From Tubulanus polymorphus (lineage: Eukaryota; Nemertea; Palaeonemertea; Tubulaniformes; Tubulanidae): a stretch of DNA of 64,000 nucleotides. Location of the stretch: assembly GCF_964204645.1 (NCBI RefSeq), contig NC_134028.1, forward strand, positions 25,456,153 to 25,520,152, given 5' to 3'. The notes beneath the pieces were generated by a model that had not been told where the DNA came from, searched no databases, and worked only from the letters and a program-made list of their open reading frames with translations. This document shows positions 51,301-64,000 of this stretch, piece by piece. Within the stretch, counting starts at the first letter, position 1. Each line of letters begins with the position of its first letter. Both the position numbers and the translations under genes were made by a program.

Positions 51301-54300
51301 TTGACTCAATATATAATATATCAAATTTATAAATGCAGATAATCAGACATGACACTGATCTTTATAGTTCAAATAGTAGAACAGGAAAACGCTAAATGAA
51401 CCGTCTGATATATAGATAAACGAAATATTCTAGATAGATATGATTATACTATGGTTCACGATGGCTGCAATAACATTCCGAGTCCTTGAACTCGTGCCGT
51501 AATTCAAAACATATTGCAATGGGAGATTGGCAAAAAATAAACATATTAAACAAATAACTACATCAGACAACTACATCAGACACGTCAATGTGTAACAGAT
51601 GCGTCATTCATAATAATAACTCTCTCCAACGACTCTGTGGGTTTACAGTGGGTTTATATAGTCCACCATGACACTCAGCACTTACGAGTTTTACATACCT
51701 TAATCATAGGTTTCATTGTGTCCGATGAGTGCGCGTTTTCTCCTGAAAATATGAATAATTTCCAAGCGTCAATGAATAATATTTAACCACGGAACTTCGA
51801 CACTACTACGCACAGATATCACCACGAATGAAGGATTGTTTGCATAGCTATAGTATCAATAATATGAACTATTCACCACACCGCGCACTACAAGTCAACA
51901 CTGCTCTACTGCTGGTGGTTTTTCCAAGAATGCCAGATCGGACCCTGCGGTTAGTCACAGCATGTTGTTTGGGAATTTCCCATGTGAGAATTACGAAGGA
52001 TTGTCAATACACCTTGGATTGTCAATGGGTTTTTCCCGTGATTTATAAAAAGGCTATTCAATAATGGTTGGATAGTGTAACATGTTGAAACGGTGGTGAA
52101 ACGCTCATATTGTTGTTCCCTCCCATTTATTCCAATAGAAGCTGAATTATTTCCAACCTTGATCTAGATCTTAACAATATTTAGTAGGTCGAACGAGAAT
52201 ATTTAAACGAAAACTCAATGCCAATCATAGACAGCCTGTTTCTAATTCTGATCACTTACCACTTAATTCATCTATCAAATCATCATCACCATCATCCTCA
52301 TTATTATTGCCATTTTCATCCTGTAAAATAAAACACAATGAAGCTTTAATCTCATGAACTTTTTGAATGTTACAACATGAAATCAAGCGGCTACTAGCTC
52401 AAAGTTCTAGAAGTTTCATTCCGTTACAATCTTCCTTTGAACTTATACTACGCGTACCTATTGATTTTTGTTTTAACTGAAGGATGTCCTGTCGTGTACC
52501 AAAATATCTAGTTATAACCGAATGATGTCCCAAAATATCTAGTCTGGATTTGCGCAGAACTTTCCTACTTCACGAACAAGTCGAAACACTCATATATATA
52601 GCTCAAAATACTTCTCTTTGTCAACATAAAACCAGTAAAAACACGACACCGGTTTATATCCGTTCAGTATAGGAATATATGTCAGCAAATCTATTGTACG
52701 ACGTACAACATTATCAGACATTCATAAAGCATCCTGTATCACAAACACTAACAGGGTCACAGCGACTCCAATAAACCTACGTAAAACAACCCTCATTAAA
52801 ATTATTTATTAACACGCTCGCTCGCGTAAATGTACTATTTATGATAATGACTTCTCATTTCTTGCACATCATGTGATATTTTCAATCAATTCCTCGTTTG
52901 CGTAAATGAACAAAAATCGAGTGTATTAAACAGAATTACGAAGAAAATCGATGATTAGTTACGCAGAAGTTAACAACGAACAACGAAGATTTTTTCTTAT
53001 TTCCGTGAACTGTGATGCGAAACGTATACAAGAAATACTTCCATCTGAGCAAAAATGATAAAGATAACATCGCTTTTAAAATACTAAAATATCACGGTGC
53101 AGAGTGATATCTATATGGTAGGTATTCACCTATCAACCCTTCCAATACTACAATACATTCTATAAGACCTACGAGCAATTGTTTAGATAATTGCTCGTAG
53201 ATAAGACAGACTGCTAGTAGAGCTAGGGCCCTATGCCGAAGAAAAGTAGTCTCTAACCAGGGGCAGATCCAGGGGGATTCCTGGATGTCTCGAATCCCTC
53301 TGAAAAAATTGTTTTCCTTTTAACTCGACTATTCCAAATCATTCTTAAATTTCATCGGTTAAAAGCAGGAAAATGCATCCGGAGGCTTCTATTTTCTAGG
53401 CCCCCGTCCGGTCCAAAAACAATTTAGCAGCTACACAGCTGATTAACATTAACCTTGCAATCCACCCCCTCATGTTTAGTCCAGGATCCGCCTCTGCAAC
53501 AAAACAACATCTATCCTAGTTAAAGAGGATTGGGCAAATTCCCCACCGCCAACTTACTGAAATAAATGGAAAGACTTCTAAATGATGAATATCCTAACAA
53601 CGAGGTCTGAAGTACAGCAGTAATGATTATAGGCTGTATGTATTAACGACCTTTGAGTTTAATTGACGTCATACATTGATAGACCACGTTAGATTGACTT
53701 AGATATGATAGAATTCACAGCAACAATAATCAGAGAAAAACCTGCGGAAACCATTAATTGTATTCTAACACAGAACTTTTTGATTAATTACACATGAATT
53801 TAGTAGAAGCATTTTGTAATGTATGAATTTGATATTTGATCTCCAGTAGACCATTGAGACCAACCACGTGGGATCTCGGGAACTTGGATGCCCCGTCGAG
53901 ACTGGGTCCTTCACCTACTGAAGATGTCCGGTGGAGGCCACAAGTATAGCTATACACCTGTTTGTTGTATAGGTTTCCGGGATATTAGGGGCCATGTAGT
54001 TATTTTCAAGTATAAAAGCACCAGTTCGAGCAGATAATAATATAATATCATACAATTAAAAGGAATCAGAAAGAAAACTCATTGGAAAACATTAACTCAT
54101 TTTTGGAAATACGGAGCACAAGTTTATGAGCTTAGGTATCAGTTAAACATTTTTCACTTTCCTGGCAACTTGACATTTTTAGCCCCCTACACCCTCCTCT
54201 TGGAACCACGCCAGCAATCGGCCAATTGAAGACGGTAAATTCTTACCAGATTTTCTTCTGTGTCGTTTCCGATGTTCAAATCACATCCATTTTCGATTAC

Positions 54301-56227
54301 GGCGTCTAAACCTTTCACTTGACACTTCTCTCCGAGCGCCAACTTCACGCGACTTTCCTTACATGCCAGAGCTGCTTCGTACGAGTAACAGATCGGATTA
54401 TCCAACAAATCGAGGAATTTTAAACTCGCGAAATCGTCCTCATTAAATACGACTCGATCGATGAAATTCTCGGTGATGTAGAGATGAGTGAGGTTCGGGA
54501 GCGCGCGAACTTGACTCGGAATTTCTTTGAAGTTATTCCGACAGAGTCCGAGTTCTTGTAAATTCTCGAACTGACCGATGTTCGGCATGTGAGAAAAGTT
54601 ATTCGTACACAACGACAGCAGCGTCGCGTCGCGTAAACCTTTCAAAACTTTCAGATAGAAATTCATCGTGTTTCGATCCTCGGGTTTCAGATCGCCGAGC
54701 ATCGCCGAATTGCACCACAGCTTCAAAACCTTTTTATCCGGCCATTGTTTTTTCTTTTCCAAATTATGCCCGTCTTTCATGAACTGCAGCGCCGCGCCGC
54801 GACTGTAACTCCACACGATCTCGTGGTTTTCGTTCGGTTGCAGATTGCAGAATTCGCGTACGCGCTCCTGCAGGAACTCTTCGAGGACATTCTCTTTGAA
54901 TTCCATCGCCTCGCCGTAGTAGTCCATACGCAGCGTTTTCAGATTCTTCAACGAGCAAATAAACTGCGGGAACTCGTTCTCCGGTAAATCATTTCCGGTG
55001 ATATCGAGAAACTGTAAACTCTGTAATCGGCGAATGTGCAGCGGGATGTGATCGATTTTCGCGAAACTGATTTCGAGATGTTTCAGTTTTTTAAAACCGT
55101 GGAGATTATCGATGACATCCTCGGCGTCGATCTTATTTCCTTTCAACAATAACTTCTCGATATTGCGCAATCCGTGATTCCTATTCATCGGTAAACTGAC
55201 TAAATTATTCGTCGATAGATCGAGAACTTTTAACGTTTCCGGCACGACCAGAGTCTTAATGTCATCATCGGAGAGATTGTTACTTTCGAGAATTAGTTCT
55301 CGCAGTTGTTTGAAAGTTTTGAATTCGTGAAGACAGGAGTTCAATTTGTTGTTTTGACAGTTCAATGTTTTAACGATATTGCGGTCGATCGGGCGTCCGT
55401 TAGCGTCTTTCTTCACTAAACTACGCGCGTTTAATTTCCCGATATAAACGTCCTGAACTGATGTATTCATATCGGCCTTGTACCGTTTAACCATCAACTT
55501 TCTGAAACAAAAATCATACACATTCATTCATGTCCCATTGAAATATGAATATAAATATTTAAGTCTGCTTATTTTCATCCGATCATTTTCAATATGAGAA
55601 AAAGAAGACTTTTAGCAATCCTTCAATACAGTGTAAAATGGACATAAAAACAATGGTTTATTCTGCACTGCAGTTTCACTGGTCATATTGAGACCAAATT
55701 GAGATGTGTTCAAAAGCTTGATCAAAAATATTGATCCCAGATAAAAATAGATAGACTTTAGCTATATTTTTTAGGGAAAACCTTATTTAGCCTATACTCA
55801 GTGACGGTGAAGAATGAGATTTTCCATTTCAAAATTTATTCATAGGTTTTTGATTTGGTTTAAAAGAATCAGAACAAAATCTGATGGATTTTGTTAACGT
55901 TAGTTGCCAAATCGTTGGTTGTAAGCATTTGTAATCAGCTGGGCTTAGGAGTGAATATACACCTACGACACGTACGATCGATTGATTGTGATTGGATTAA
56001 AAACAGACCACACCTTTATGCCGGCATAAATTCTTAAATAAGATAAAATGACAGCTCAATACGAATAACTCACAATATACGATTATATCTTACCGTAATA
56101 ATGAAGTTGGTTTCTTTGTCTTGCGCTCATTTATTGAAGAATTATTGCGTTTTGAACGGCGATTTTTTACTTTCCATTCTCGTTCGGATTTGCCTTCATC
56201 GCGATGTAACGACAATTTCTGAGCCAT
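48336..56227 (-). CDS. Leucine-rich-repeat and death-domain protein with low-complexity tail
   Basis: Five exons: 56227-56094, 55501-54247, 52320-52260, 51742-51699 and 49889-48336; 3048 nt, 1015 residues, all GT-AG and in phase. Residues 1-45 are basic (MAQKLSLHRDEGKSERE...). Residues ~75-440 hold two groups of leucine-rich repeats (for example LRELILESNNLSDDDI, LKVLDLSTNNLVSLP, LQELGLCRNNFKEIP) split by a non-repeat insert. Two short exons encode an acidic linker (NNNEDDGDDDLIDE). Residues ~510-605 form a death-fold domain with WEDWAEGLGIPADYI and a TVGQAYDALVK helix. The tail (605-1015) is rich in P, Q, Y, S and T and is probably disordered. No signal peptide or membrane helix is visible, so it should be intracellular. 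LRR plus death domain recalls PIDD1, but ZU5 and autocleavage motifs are absent and the order of parts differs. I cannot name an orthologue. Confidence 0.85.
49890..51698. other. Intron 4 of the LRR/death-domain gene
   Basis: AT-rich, with no exon or clear transposon. Nothing further seen. Confidence 0.5.
53169..53200. repeat. Perfect 12-bp hairpin
   Basis: CTACGAGCAATT, an eight-base loop, then AATTGCTCGTAG. It is intronic in the LRR/death-domain gene. Confidence 0.8.
53262..53500. mobile_element. MITE-like element with CAGAGGCGGATCC ends
   Basis: The left end is CCAGGGGCAGATCCAGGGGG and the right end GTCCAGGATCCGCCTCTGCA, an inverted pair about 240 bp apart. The ends resemble those of hAT-type elements. 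No ORF inside. Confidence 0.5.
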
Positions 56228-58696
56228 CGTTTTGGCAGAATTTCCTTTAGACCCTTCCTTATTGAATTATCCGAAATTATATTCATTCTGAAAAATCTCT
56301 ACGCTTTTACTTCACGCTTCATATCTTCTGAGTCAACAAACGACGATTATTCTAGCTTATCTAGTTTACGTCCAATAAGAGTAAAGACTAAAAAAGGTTT
56401 TTGACGCAATAGCATTCCTCCCCGGAATTCCTTTCCGGATTTCCCAATAATCCAATGAGTCATGTTAGACTGGTTGCTTATCCCATTCAGACCGGTAACC
56501 AGTCTATAGTAAATATTCTGTGGCATGCGAGTAATGAATTAGTTCGCACATTCACCGCCAACAGTTACTAAGGCAGCACATGACGGTCATGATCCGATAG
56601 ATCCATGTCGAATGATTGCAGCACCAGTCTCTAAGCGCGTATTCCCACTGACCGGCATCGCGATGACGTACTTTCGAATGGAGGCTACCAGGCCATGGCG
56701 AGCGAGGACGCATTTATATTTCGTCAGTTTGATTCCACATCAGCACCTCTCTTGATATATTCCATTAAATCCTCACAAAAAAAAAACAACAGAAGAAATT
56801 GAACACACAACACGAAACATATATAATAAATCTTTAATATATTTTTGCATTCACAAGTTCCACGAGACATGAATAACGGTTAGAACAGAATGAAAGAGAG
56901 CGCTCTATACAATACATCATTGAGGTGCTGCTGATAGAGAAAAGAAAATTCAAAAAGAGGAAGACACTTTATCAGGAGAAAAGAGAATCTACTAACTTTT
57001 CAGAAACAAATAAAACATACCCCTTTAAACTAATGTTAACAATTTCTATGATACACATTTAATGTTTAATCTTAAGCTTACAATCGAATAGTTCGTTTGA
57101 TATCGGGCAAGATAGAATGCGATTTTCAATTACCTGATTTAAAGAGCCAATTAATAGAACATCGTCCAGTGAGATTGTTCCAAGTTATAAACGAATTCAA
57201 CACATTTATGATGGTATATATCATAGTCACAAAGAAAGATTTCCTACACCCCGTAAAACATTCACACACATACTCAAAGCTTACAAAGTCTTCCCAGGCA
57301 ACACGCAGCCTGTCAGCCGTGCTGTTGGTGACAGGCGACACGCAGCCTGTCAACCGTGCTGGTGGTGACAAGCGACACGCAGCCTGTCAGCCGTGCTGTT
57401 GGTGACAGGCGACACGCAGCCTGTCAGCGGTGCTGTATATTTAACAAATATATGCTATGTACACATTTTCCTGTACAAAATTAGTACATACAGACAGAAA
57501 ACACAAAACATCAGTGTGAAAAATGACACTATTTCAGCAGCCAGTCTACACTTGACAACGCATAATGTCTACACTACTGGATTTGGTTTCAAAGCTTCCA
57601 ACCGTTTCTACAAATAGCTGAAGAAACCAACATTTATTCTCCAAATGTTTTAATTACTATTTTACCAGTGCAAGTTTATTTCATACTGATGTAAAGGGCA
57701 GTGATCACAATTTGTAGGAATGTGCTACGTAAGAAATTCTCATTATTAATATCATTATCAAACCAGGTTGTTCTAAATTCTGCAGTGTAGATGTCAGTAT
57801 TGTCTAGTGTTAAACATGGCTATTTCGATCCTCCAGCTTCCGATACTCAAACCTCTGATGACAGTTTTGAACTTCCAAATATTACATATAAATTGCACAG
57901 TAATTCATGAAATTTCTCGGTAATTCAATAGTTAAACGCCATGTTGAATTTCATCAAAAATACAATAACTATCAAATAATAATAATTATAATCTTTTATG
58001 GACCAATCTTTTTCTTTTTGAAGTTAGAATGCGTTTTAAGAGAAAATGTAAAACTTTTCACCCATGAAAAAAGAAAATCAATTTTGACCATAACAAAAGC
58101 GTAGCCACAGTTCAGGTAACGACAATCAGCATCGACAAAACTATCCGAAACTGCGGATCTATTCTCTCATCATTTAATTCTACATGTGGTTTTGATCTCT
58201 CGTTACAGATCAATATCATTTTTGAAACGTTTTTTGTTATAAGTCAGTAACGTACAACGTTTGTCTACAAGTCGCATGCAACGAAAACAAAAAAAAAAAT
58301 ATTCTACTAATGGTCAAAATGTATTTTATATACATGACGAACGAATGTAATGATAAGAATGATCTAGATTCGGAAATATAAATTATAAAGTTCAGTAGTA
58401 GTCGAACTTTTCAGACACTGCTTATAAACTATAACTAGTCATGCTAAAAATACAGCAGCAGTTGCTATGATTCTTGTCTGACGAATTGACGAGATTCATT
58501 TCGTTAAATCTTGTCATCTTTTGCCCGTGTAGTTGTTTAAGTACGTGGTACCTCATCCTGTAATCATTCCTGCGCTGGTAGCTACTTTGTTTCGCTTATC
58601 GCTATTTGAAGCATGACTAGGCTTTTTTCTCGGTCATTTGTTTTAAAACCTGCATTTATCAATTTTCATATATATATATATATTCGCTACAAAAGT
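56228..58696. other. Spacer between the LRR/death-domain gene and KDELR
   Basis: Upstream region of the LRR/death-domain gene (towards 56228) and 3' flank of KDELR. No coding exon recognised. It includes the 37-bp minisatellite at 57304-57440. Confidence 0.5.
57304..57440. repeat. 37-bp minisatellite, four copies
   Basis: CGCAGCCTGTCA-CCGTGCTG blocks start at 57304, 57341, 57378 and 57415, an exact 37-bp period. Copies differ at a few positions (CAGCC/CAACC, GTTGG/GGTGG). It is GC-rich in an AT-rich setting. Confidence 0.9.
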
Positions 58697-61600
58697 TTAT
58701 GCTGGTAAACTTAGCTTCTTGCCTTTCAGAACTGAAACGAAAAAAAAAAACAACAAATATTATAGCTTCCAATTACAACTACACTGTAGTGGCGGGGGGG
58801 GGGGCTGATAATAGTCTTAGTTCAGTATTATCCAGTCTAGACTACCTGATATCTCAAATTGCAGTAATTTTCACAAAAAATCTGCGTAATTTGCATCAAG
58901 GGACACAACCATGCAAATGTAGTCAAAACTCTGGTCAGTAAAAATGAACTCACTGATAACTCGTTACGGATGATTGTAGTATATTTACCTTTAGTTATAT
59001 ACAAATAGAAGAAATCGCAGTAGAGAATCGTCTGAACGCAGCCGGCTACGATCGCTATCAGGTCGAAGAATCCCTCGAAATAATATCGATAAACCCAGTT
59101 CAAAATGTAGAGGGCTCGATAGGAGCCGAGCGCGAACAGGTAGTGACTGGTGATCGTTTCAGCTTCGCCGGTTTTACTGACCATAAACAACTGCGGTAAA
59201 ATAGCCACCGATTCCAGATAGATCGAAAACGTCCACAGAATCTGAAACACAGCGTAAACATCACGATTAATACAATCCAATTTGCAATTGAATGTGGCAA
59301 TTGCCGATCCACCAGGTGGCGAAAGTGTGCATAAGGAACAAAATATTTTGCCGAAGTCCTGCATGATCATAATTTTGTACATAATTTAAATCTGTAAATT
59401 TTGTATTGTCCCTCTAATACTACCCTCGAGCCCATTACAGACCTGTAAATAAATGAATCAATTCACAATGAATCACAAAATCAAACTTTCTTTTGACACA
59501 TGAGCCCGAACCAAGTCCGATTTAGAGATAGTCTGTACAACTACAAACTACACAAACATCTTTAATTCTGCTTAGATCGAAAGGAGTTTCAAACACATGT
59601 AAAAGCATTTTCTGCTTTGAAGGAGTTTTTAAGGAGGAAACACAAGGAGTCGTAGGGACCCTGCCGAATAGCTGGTTGCATCATTAGCTTTACCTCAAGT
59701 GGACTGAAATCATGGTTCACCAGCAGAGCTAAACCGGCGACTGGAACAACGAGGAATTCTACGCGGAAGGTATCGTGATTGCTGTCGTACGTCGCCTTGA
59801 ACTTGGAATAGATCATAAACACGGTGGCCAGCGAACAGGCGATGAACACGCATTTCATGGACGTATTGTAAACCGACACAAAACTAGTGATCAGATCCAA
59901 ATATCGCGTCAGGAAAACCATCGCGAACATGATCTGCGACTTTCCGGAGATACCTGAAATAATTCGAGCAAATCGATCAATAAATTACCAAAACAAAATA
60001 GACTTGAACTCGCTTTTAAAGTTGTTATGGCTGGGAGACGGATGATCATTATGAAGACGACTTTAATACCCCCTATCGAAATGACGACTTAACGTTCAGT
60101 TTACTGAATCAGAAGAACAAATTAGGACTTCAAAATATCGAGGACCGACTTTAAAAGTAATGTCATCATTAATCCGCTGATAATGGAATTAACTGAATTT
60201 GACATCTTTTGAATTACAGGTAAACAAAGAACTCAGTTACGCAGTCAAGACATCGGATTTGAGGCTGTTTTGTTTCTGTATGAATATATGATATAAGATT
60301 TCAGACCGTTTTTGGAATATGACATCCGTGGATTGGAAAAAATAAACATTCAGATTAATTTCTTCATAATGATTGAATCAATGATATCAATTATACGAAG
60401 AGTACATTAAGTAGCAGCGTCTGTAACACATGTAGGTCAATCAATAGGACGACACTCGGTAGAGATGCTGGTACTGTCAATAGACTGAATTATCATATTC
60501 AATAAATATCGCATTATGAGGGACACGACTAATAAAATATTGTATTTAGACTCGCCGTTTTAATTGATAAATAGACGGTTGTAACATCTTGAGGAACCTG
60601 ACAAAAACCGGAGCATGTGTCACACGTGGAAGTATGTACGTGGCTCTAAATGAATACCAGCTGCTAACACTAACTAACCATCTATCTATAGTCAACTACC
60701 GGTACCTGTGATCAGATACATACACTCTCATTCATAATCAATAGAATACTGGGCATAAAAATCTAATATTATAGAGGAGTGAATACGCAATTCGATACTA
60801 AATGAACCGGGCCCGATTTCAAAGACTAGTATCAAAGTTCCCCCCCTCCGGGTAAATCGTAAATGTGGGTCCAATTTCATAGACTTCAGGGTCCGATCTA
60901 AGCACTTGTCCGATTGCACGGGACAAGTATATTCTCATCAGGGCAACCTTTCTCTGAATGCAGCCCCTTTCAAATTCGAGAGCGTGTAGAACACTGATAT
61001 AAAGTAATGACAAACCCTTGTAGGGCCTATTAAATTCTGATACATTTTTTGCTTCCAAATCTATGAAACTCAGCTATAGTCATAAATTGAGTAAAGAAGA
61101 GCTTTAGAACTACAACTAAGACTAGCTTAAAGGCCTAGCCCAACATAAATTTTTCGGTTTGTCGGTCTGAACGACAGGACAAATTTTCCAGTCCTGGTGT
61201 CTTGATGGATAAAGGGTGTTTCACCCTGACAGGTTCAAACCCATGCGTTCCAACTTCAGGTTTGCACAATCAGCTTTTGAATAAATTACTGCGTTACTCT
61301 CAGTCTTGGTTTGGCACAAATAACGCAAACTCGACACATTGGTGCAGGAAAGAGATGATGATCACACAGACATAGAACAACAAGAATTCAGAGAAAATAA
61401 GGGCATAACTAATATGACTGACTTCAATACTTAATTAAAAGCAAGATTATAGTAATCTTGGTTTATTTGAGACTTCGAGAGTAAGCTTTAAAAGCTCAAC
61501 CCAAATATTGTGTATAAGCTACTTTTAAAGGTTTTAGCTCACAAACGTGACCCTGCACTGGTCTCCCACTTCACTAATTCTTATCGTCTTTTGATTTGAA

Positions 61601-61986
61601 CAAAATATGCCCGCTGCCAGTGGTATTGGTGCAGTTACTAGTTACTACACAAGTCCTCCGGAGTCACTCAGCTCAGAAAATTAGCAGCTTTAATCACAAA
61701 TATGATAGTTCAAAAACCTTCCTATCATATCACTATGCGGTCAGGACAGTAATAGCACAGTTCACCCCGAAAACAATAAACATATACACACGAAACAAGC
61801 AATAAACTATTTTATTTTGATTGAGTTGGCCGACCGGCTTCATTATTTAGTGATTTTCAGTAATTTCTGCGGTATTTGAAGTAACAGTTTCCTACCTGCG
61901 CACGAACGGGTCTTCCATATTTTGATCAACAATATTACAATAGCGAGAAGATGAGAAAGATCGCCAACGAGCCGAAAAATGTTCAT
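58697..61986 (-). CDS. KDELR: KDEL receptor (ER lumen protein-retaining receptor)
   Basis: A seven-helix Golgi receptor that binds KDEL-type tails and returns escaped ER proteins in COPI vesicles. Four exons: 61986-61896, 59953-59694, 59241-58989 and 58731-58697; 639 nt, exactly 212 residues, the standard length. It starts [20 protein letters not shown]. The middle includes [18 protein letters not shown] and [19 protein letters not shown]. The end is [14 protein letters not shown], which carries the conserved lysine-rich COPI-binding tail. The last exon adds only the final 11 residues and lies 257 bp beyond exon 3. I rejected an alternative last exon at ~58652 because its frame gives a non-family ending. 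Confidence 0.97.
59954..61895. other. KDELR intron 1
   Basis: A 1.9-kb intron with no exon seen. A GGTTCAAACCC match to a Pol III B box near 61230 may be a SINE scrap, but the A box is poor. Confidence 0.4.
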
Positions 61987-64000
61987 TTTGACGCGAGTTC
62001 TGACAGCAATACTATTCCACGTTCCAATATGGCGGCCAGTCTACGTGGCCACCCACAATTCAATGGGTATAGGCGGAAGTAAACAAACGCACGTGGCACC
62101 GGTTGTCAAATGGAATCGTGTTGATTGACTATTTCAGATGGCTCAGGGTTAGGTACCTCAACACTTTGGAAGGTTCGAATCCGACACGATCCGCACTTTT
62201 TCCGAAAAATGAGCGCAAAACTTAAATTTTGCTTGTAAAATAGACGCCATTAAGTTCAAGGTTATGATGATGGAAGCATACGACGCACCATCGCATCCAG
62301 AGGGCCAGCTTCATAGAGTTAACTCTTAAATCGATTTATCCATTTGGATTAATTTTATGAGTTAAGCTTTTTTTCTGACTGACTGGACCCTTACATAAAG
62401 CGGACATATTGTCAGATTCAATCACTTTCTTTCAAGAATGAAATGAAACCAAAAACAACAAAAATTTTGAACATTTTAATTACATTTTATTGTATGGCCA
62501 CACATAATAAATCATCAATATCTATTGATATCATGTAAGCATTCTTTGTTTAGTACACGTAATAATCTACTATGTGATTCGGTCATCATTCTTAGTGGTT
62601 GATCACATGTGCTGTATGTTTCCTAATGAACTTCCTGAACGAATACAATTCAAAAATACTCATTAAAAGCATCACATTAATTAATCTGCCCGCCACTATT
62701 CGAATGACCAAATACACAACTACTTTAAACTATAAACCAATCAACATTACATCAATCAGTAGCTTTTTTACATTTGTGCTCGGTTAATTCACACAGTTAT
62801 CAGAGTTTTCAGTTCTACAAAGCTGAATTATCAATATTTACCCACGACAAACATTCCAATAAAGTTATTCCTGGTGATTGCTATAATCTAGCTTCGCGAA
62901 ACTGGGCATGAAAACTTTGCCGAAGACAAATCATGCTTGCATGTGAACTATAGTCTCCATATATCACAATACGTCATGTAAACACATATTATATATTTCA
63001 ATATCTAGGGAAAACAGAATGAAGCCGGCAGGAATAATGTAATAATATAGCTACGCTTGTCACTCACACAAATCTCTACTCATTCTCGTGCAAACATCGA
63101 GCTAAGAAGCCAACAACACACATGATAATTATTATACAACCATTTTAGCGAATATCCCGTGCATATTCCTTAAAACTAATCACCCTAATTATATTTACAA
63201 ATAATACAGTTCGGCAATCCGTTCCTAAACTCGTTACAGAGAAAACTTTTACTTTTTTAACATAGTCTATTTCCCTGTGATGAACAATTACAAATATTTC
63301 TACTAAGTATTTGCCTAGCCACAGCGAGTAAGGTCGAGTCTACATTGTATTACGGTTACAATACATAAATGTAAATTGTAAGCTAGTGGTACATCGATAT
63401 ACATCGGCACAATCTAATTATATATACACTAAAGGTTTTTCCGTTTTAATGGTAATTTTGATGTTACACATATATTATCTACTCGCTATAATTCACATCA
63501 TTGAGTCTATTATCATATATCATACACAATTCATATGCAAATACTTATAATGCAATATCATATATATATATATATATTTATAATATATAATTTTCTATAA
63601 TATGTACATAATCTATATAGACATATTCTATACATACGTTTATTTTTAATATTTGTATTTAATATTGTCATCACAGCTAAAATGAAAACTTTGAAGAGAG
63701 ACAAGGACGTCACTTCAAATTGCGTGTTTCGAAGCCTATCCATCGAATGGCTTTTAAGTTACGTATCTATTTGACTAGTATTTGTTGATATCGTAAACAT
63801 TGCAAAGCCTAAGGAAGCCTTTATCATACATTATCATTCTGCATATTATCGTTATTATCATCAAGGCTTATTCATAGTTATTGCTACAAAGCTTTTAATT
63901 CTACATAGAATATGATATATAACATCAATGGTTTTTAGTGCAAGTATCGCTGATAACCGACAGTTAGTATTCACATTGAAGCTGATTGCTGGTAGTTTCG
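61987..64000. other. KDELR promoter and AT-rich end of window
   Basis: CCAATATGGCGGCC at 62024-62036, about 40 bp upstream of the KDELR ATG, resembles a YY1 site. Near 62135-62185 a tRNA-like stretch has TGGCTCAGGGTTAGG and GGTTCGAATCC, matching Pol III A and B boxes 30 bp apart, a probable SINE fragment. From 62400 to the end the sequence is very AT-rich, with TA microsatellite runs near 63560, and no recognisable gene; it could be a neighbour's 3' UTR. Confidence 0.45.

Larger units (their letters stand above)
52321..54246. other. Intron 2 of the LRR/death-domain gene
   Basis: Contains a short perfect hairpin (53169-53200) and a MITE-like element (53262-53500), both listed. No exon seen between them. 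Confidence 0.5.

Noticed and set aside
57097-57617. Plus-strand ORFs through the 37-bp minisatellite
   Set aside because: The frame is opened by the tandem repeat; a 37-bp period shifts frame each copy, so no repeating peptide is maintained.
58620-58660. Alternative last exon of KDELR after the acceptor near 58652, with a frame reading VLKQMTEKKA
   Set aside because: The only donor (58989/58988) leaves phase 1, which puts that exon in a frame with a non-family ending. The exon at 58731-58697 gives the exact conserved [11 protein letters not shown] end and 212 residues.

Overview
This window is nuclear DNA from an invertebrate animal. The genes are split by AT-rich introns with GT-AG boundaries, and the orthologues are animal ones (ATF4, HELT, TMC, KDEL receptor, ADH5, PDAP1, PGS1). 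The presence of an endonuclease IV-type AP endonuclease, together with the overall style, suggests a lophotrochozoan, perhaps a mollusc; that guess is low confidence. I rebuilt exons by hand from conserved protein sequence, splice signals and codon phase. For seven genes the exon lengths sum to an exact reading frame and a family-typical length.

Layout. 1-6400: PGS1 (-), mitochondrial cardiolipin pathway, 5' end unresolved. 6435-9954: PDAP1 (+). 12319-16349: an arrestin-domain protein (-), head to head with 16748-18127 MRPL27 (+). 18827-24504: a TMC channel-like membrane protein (-), 5' end unresolved, with a LINE relic and foldback elements in its introns. 25161-29198: a 921-residue endonuclease IV-family AP endonuclease (+) with a long five-repeat basic/acidic N-terminal extension and two GC-AG introns. 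29432-34094: a tandem array of five roughly 1-kb units, three of which carry an inserted tRNA-like segment. 34750-36448: ATF4 (-), with a 5' leader holding several upstream ORFs, one of which crosses an exon junction and overlaps the ATF4 start. 37223-40356: ADH5, class III alcohol dehydrogenase (-). 42504-45675: HELT, a bHLH-Orange repressor (-), with a dense cluster of CACGTG E-boxes upstream. 48336-56227: a 1015-residue leucine-rich-repeat plus death-domain protein (-). 58697-61986: KDEL receptor (-), exactly 212 residues. 62000-64000: AT-rich sequence without a recognisable gene.

The genes are not an operon; they are independent eukaryotic genes with housekeeping, stress-response and developmental roles. 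Spaces between them and introns hold several short non-autonomous DNA transposon families: a GGGCCCAGTTTCA foldback family, a TAGGCTAAAA / TTTAGCCTA family, and a pogo-like TA-flanked family.

The points most worth a second look are the ATF4 overlapping upstream ORF, the repeat-extended endonuclease IV with GC-AG introns, the LRR/death-domain architecture, the E-box cluster at HELT, the satellite with its tRNA-like insertion, and an inverted repeat that brackets PDAP1 exons 2-3.
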